From assembly GCA_004357435.1 (NCBI GenBank), contig SMVS01000054.1, forward strand, positions 1-7,091: a stretch of DNA of 7,091 nt. Reading direction: 5' to 3'. Origin of the DNA: Nitrospina sp. (GTDB taxonomy: Bacteria; Nitrospinota; Nitrospinia; Nitrospinales; Nitrospinaceae). The notes under the pieces are model-generated. The model saw nothing but the letters and a program-made list of their open reading frames with translations. It had not been told where the DNA came from and did not search any database. Positions 5,855 to 7,091 of this stretch are shown here, in pieces. The position numbers and the translations under genes were made by a program. Every line of letters starts with the position of its first letter. Position 1 is the first letter of the stretch.

Positions 5855-5871
5855 CCAGCGTCACGCTGGGC
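5837..5871. repeat. Two-hairpin repeat, copy 1 (intergenic)
   Basis: CCTCCCC and a short stem-loop are followed by GGGG and CCAGCGTCACGCTGG, a six-pair hairpin with loop TCA. The last 21 bases (5851-5871) recur exactly at 5961-5981. It overlaps the right arm of the larger palindromic element. Confidence 0.75.
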
Positions 5872-5936
5872 TAGGTTGCACCTGGAGGCAAAGGGTCAGA
5901 CTTTATTTTGCGCCCAAAACGGCTGGGTATGATTGT

Positions 5937-7091
5937 TCACCTATCCACCTCCCCCGCCAGGGGGCCAGCGTCACGCTGGGCCTGCAGTCGTTCGGCGGTT
6001 TGCACGGCCTGCAATCGTTCGGCGGCGATCAACAGTTGTTGTGCGCTGGCATCGTCCGGATCAAGCACCTGCAGAGTCTTCAGGTAGTGAATGGCGTGCC
6101 CGTATTCATGCAGGGCCAAGTTGGCGCTCACCAGGTTGTTCAGTATATCCACCGATTGCGGCGCGAGCTCATAAGCCTTTTGAAACGCAGTCTCGGCGAA
6201 GTAATAGGATTTCATGTCCCAGTACAATTGGCCCAACTGGTTGCGGGTTTTTGGATTTTCCGGGTCGAGCTTCCGGCTGAGTTGGAGTTGTTTCATGCTT
6301 TCGATATATTGGCCGTCCTGTTGATAGGCCCGGCCCCAAGCCAGGTGATATTCAGCCGACTGCGGTTGCCGCCGCACCGCCACCTGCAAACGCGCCAGCG
6401 CTTTTTTGGGTTCCCGCAGTTCCAAATGCGCCAATCCGGCATGATAATACGGCTCCGGACCGCGGGTGCCGCGGTCGATGGCTTGTTGAAACTCGCTCAG
6501 CGCTTTTTTGTATTCCTTCTGTTGCATATAAAGCGAGCCCAGTTGCACGCGCACTTGGGCGATGTTGGGTGACTTCATTGCCGTGTCCTGCCAGAGGCTG
6601 AGCGGCGTGCGGTAGTCGAGCCCCCGGTTCAGGGTGAGCAAGAACAGCAAGGCAATGATGCTGGTCATGCCCAGGTTGCTGATGGCAGGCCGGGCCGCGC
6701 CAAATTTTTGGGAAGCCCGTAAAAATCCAAAGGCGAGCAGAAAAGACAGGCCCAGCCCAGGCAGGTAAAATCGCGCTTCGGAAACCACCGGATCGGAAGG
6801 TGTCAAGCTGGACGCTGGCAGGTGGGTGATGACGACCCAGAGAAGCACCCATCGGATCACTGCCGATTTCGTGAATTTGAAAACCAGCACTCCGAGGCCG
6901 ATGCTGACCGCCGACAGGATGAATTGCCAATCAGCGAGCGTGGTTATTTTCCGAACATAGGGAACGAAGCTCAGGTCAAGCGGTAGAAAAAATTTTGGCA
7001 GGTAATAAAAAGTGAACGCCTTGATCTGGATCATCATGTACAGCGCCCGTTCTTCCAGCGATGGCGGTAGCTGACCGGGGGTGGAGAACGG
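5937..7091 (-). CDS. Multi-spanning membrane protein with C-terminal TPR repeats (TMTC-like glycosyltransferase C-terminal part), cut by window edge
   Basis: The frame is open from the right edge (7091) to TGA at 5939-5937. ATG 7037 is in frame, but the residues before it (LPPSLEERALYM) continue a loop typical of larger proteins, so it is probably internal and the true N-terminus lies outside. Numbering from Met 7037, helices are seen near 37-56, 61-76, 91-106 and 121-136, with a conserved-looking ARFYLPGLGLS segment at 88-98. About five TPR units follow from 159 to 330 (e.g. AQVRVQLGSLYMQQKEYKKAL, split as AQVRVQLGSL and YMQQKEYKKAL; PKTRNQLGQLYWDMKSYYFA). This order matches bacterial relatives of TMTC/PMT-type membrane proteins that carry TPRs after a glycosyltransferase-like membrane part. 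Catalytic residues would be upstream, so enzymatic function is only inferred. The last 14 residues (AQRDAGPLAGEVDR) are encoded by an intergenic-type repeat. Confidence 0.85.
   Translation of the reverse strand, partial: PFSTPGQLPPSLEERALYMMIQIKAFTFYYLPKFFLPLDLSFVPYVRKITTLADWQFILSAVSIGLGVLVFKFTKSAVIRWVLLWVVITHLPASSLTPSDPVVSEARFYLPGLGLSFLLAFGFLRASQKFGAARPAISNLGMTSIIALLFLLTLNRGLDYRTPLSLWQDTAMKSPNIAQVRVQLGSLYMQQKEYKKALSEFQQAIDRGTRGPEPYYHAGLAHLELREPKKALARLQVAVRRQPQSAEYHLAWGRAYQQDGQYIESMKQLQLSRKLDPENPKTRNQLGQLYWDMKSYYFAETAFQKAYELAPQSVDILNNLVSANLALHEYGHAIHYLKTLQVLDPDDASAQQLLIAAERLQAVQTAERLQAQRDAGPLAGEVDR
5948..5981. repeat. Two-hairpin repeat, copy 2 (inside the TPR gene)
   Basis: CCTCCCCC-GCCA-GGGGG is followed by the CCAGCGTCACGCTGG hairpin; 5961-5981 is an exact copy of 5851-5871, 110 bases away. 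It lies wholly within the 3' end of the TPR gene and encodes most of the final residues before the stop. Confidence 0.75.
5981..6025. repeat. Short tandem duplication, 27-base period, in the TPR gene 3' end
   Basis: CCTGCAGTCGTTCGGCGG (5981-5998) and CCTGCAATCGTTCGGCGG (6008-6025) differ at one base. In the protein this gives a nine-residue period, AERLQAVQT then AERLQAQ, at residues 339-354 counted from Met 7037. Confidence 0.75.

Noticed and set aside
5785..5981. CRISPR array
   Set aside because: The repeats are few, self-complementary and unevenly spaced (one exact pair 110 bases apart), with no regular spacers and no cas genes.
5820..6572. Plus-strand 250-residue open frame over the TPR gene
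   Set aside because: It runs antisense to a well-supported TPR protein and has no domain or membrane pattern of its own; it begins inside the repeat element.

Overview
This looks like a chromosomal segment of a Gram-negative bacterium with moderate GC. The evidence is a lipoprotein with a signal-peptidase-II-type N-terminus, inner-membrane transporters, a CCA-encoding tRNA-Leu(CAA), and GC-rich palindromic intergenic repeats. The gene mix (Amt, PrsW-type protease, pentapeptide solenoid, TPR membrane protein) and the repeat style recall Nitrospinota or deltaproteobacterial-type genomes. That placement is only an impression. There is no phage, plasmid, transposase or CRISPR signal.

Layout. 1-746 (-) is the N-terminal 248 residues of a KefB/KefC-type CPA2 cation:proton antiporter, cut by the window edge. 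Divergent from it, 889-2124 (+) is a complete Amt-type ammonium channel with both pore histidines. It converges on a pentapeptide-repeat protein at 2196-3092 (-). The latter shares a compact back-to-back promoter region with 3297-4724 (+), a PrsW-type intramembrane glutamic protease carrying an unusual C-terminal extension (a GYF_2-like module followed by a second membrane domain). This gene converges on a small lipoprotein gene at 4861-5280 (-), with tandem hairpins in the gap. After a gene-poor stretch come a rho-independent terminator (5464-5494) and tRNA-Leu(CAA) (5586-5672, -). Next is a block of palindromic repeats (about 5738-5981). Last is the C-terminal part of a multi-spanning TPR protein at 5937-7091 (-), which runs off the right edge.

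The genes appear to be mostly single transcription units arranged divergently or convergently; nothing here reads as a clear operon or a defence or biosynthetic island. Common themes are membrane transport (Kef, Amt) and envelope functions (protease, lipoprotein, TPR membrane protein). The points most worth a second look are the three-part PrsW protein, the repeat-derived C-terminal tail of the TPR protein, the promoter that decides the start of the pentapeptide gene, and a U-U mismatch in the anticodon stem of the tRNA. I did not find convincing evidence of a wholly new system.
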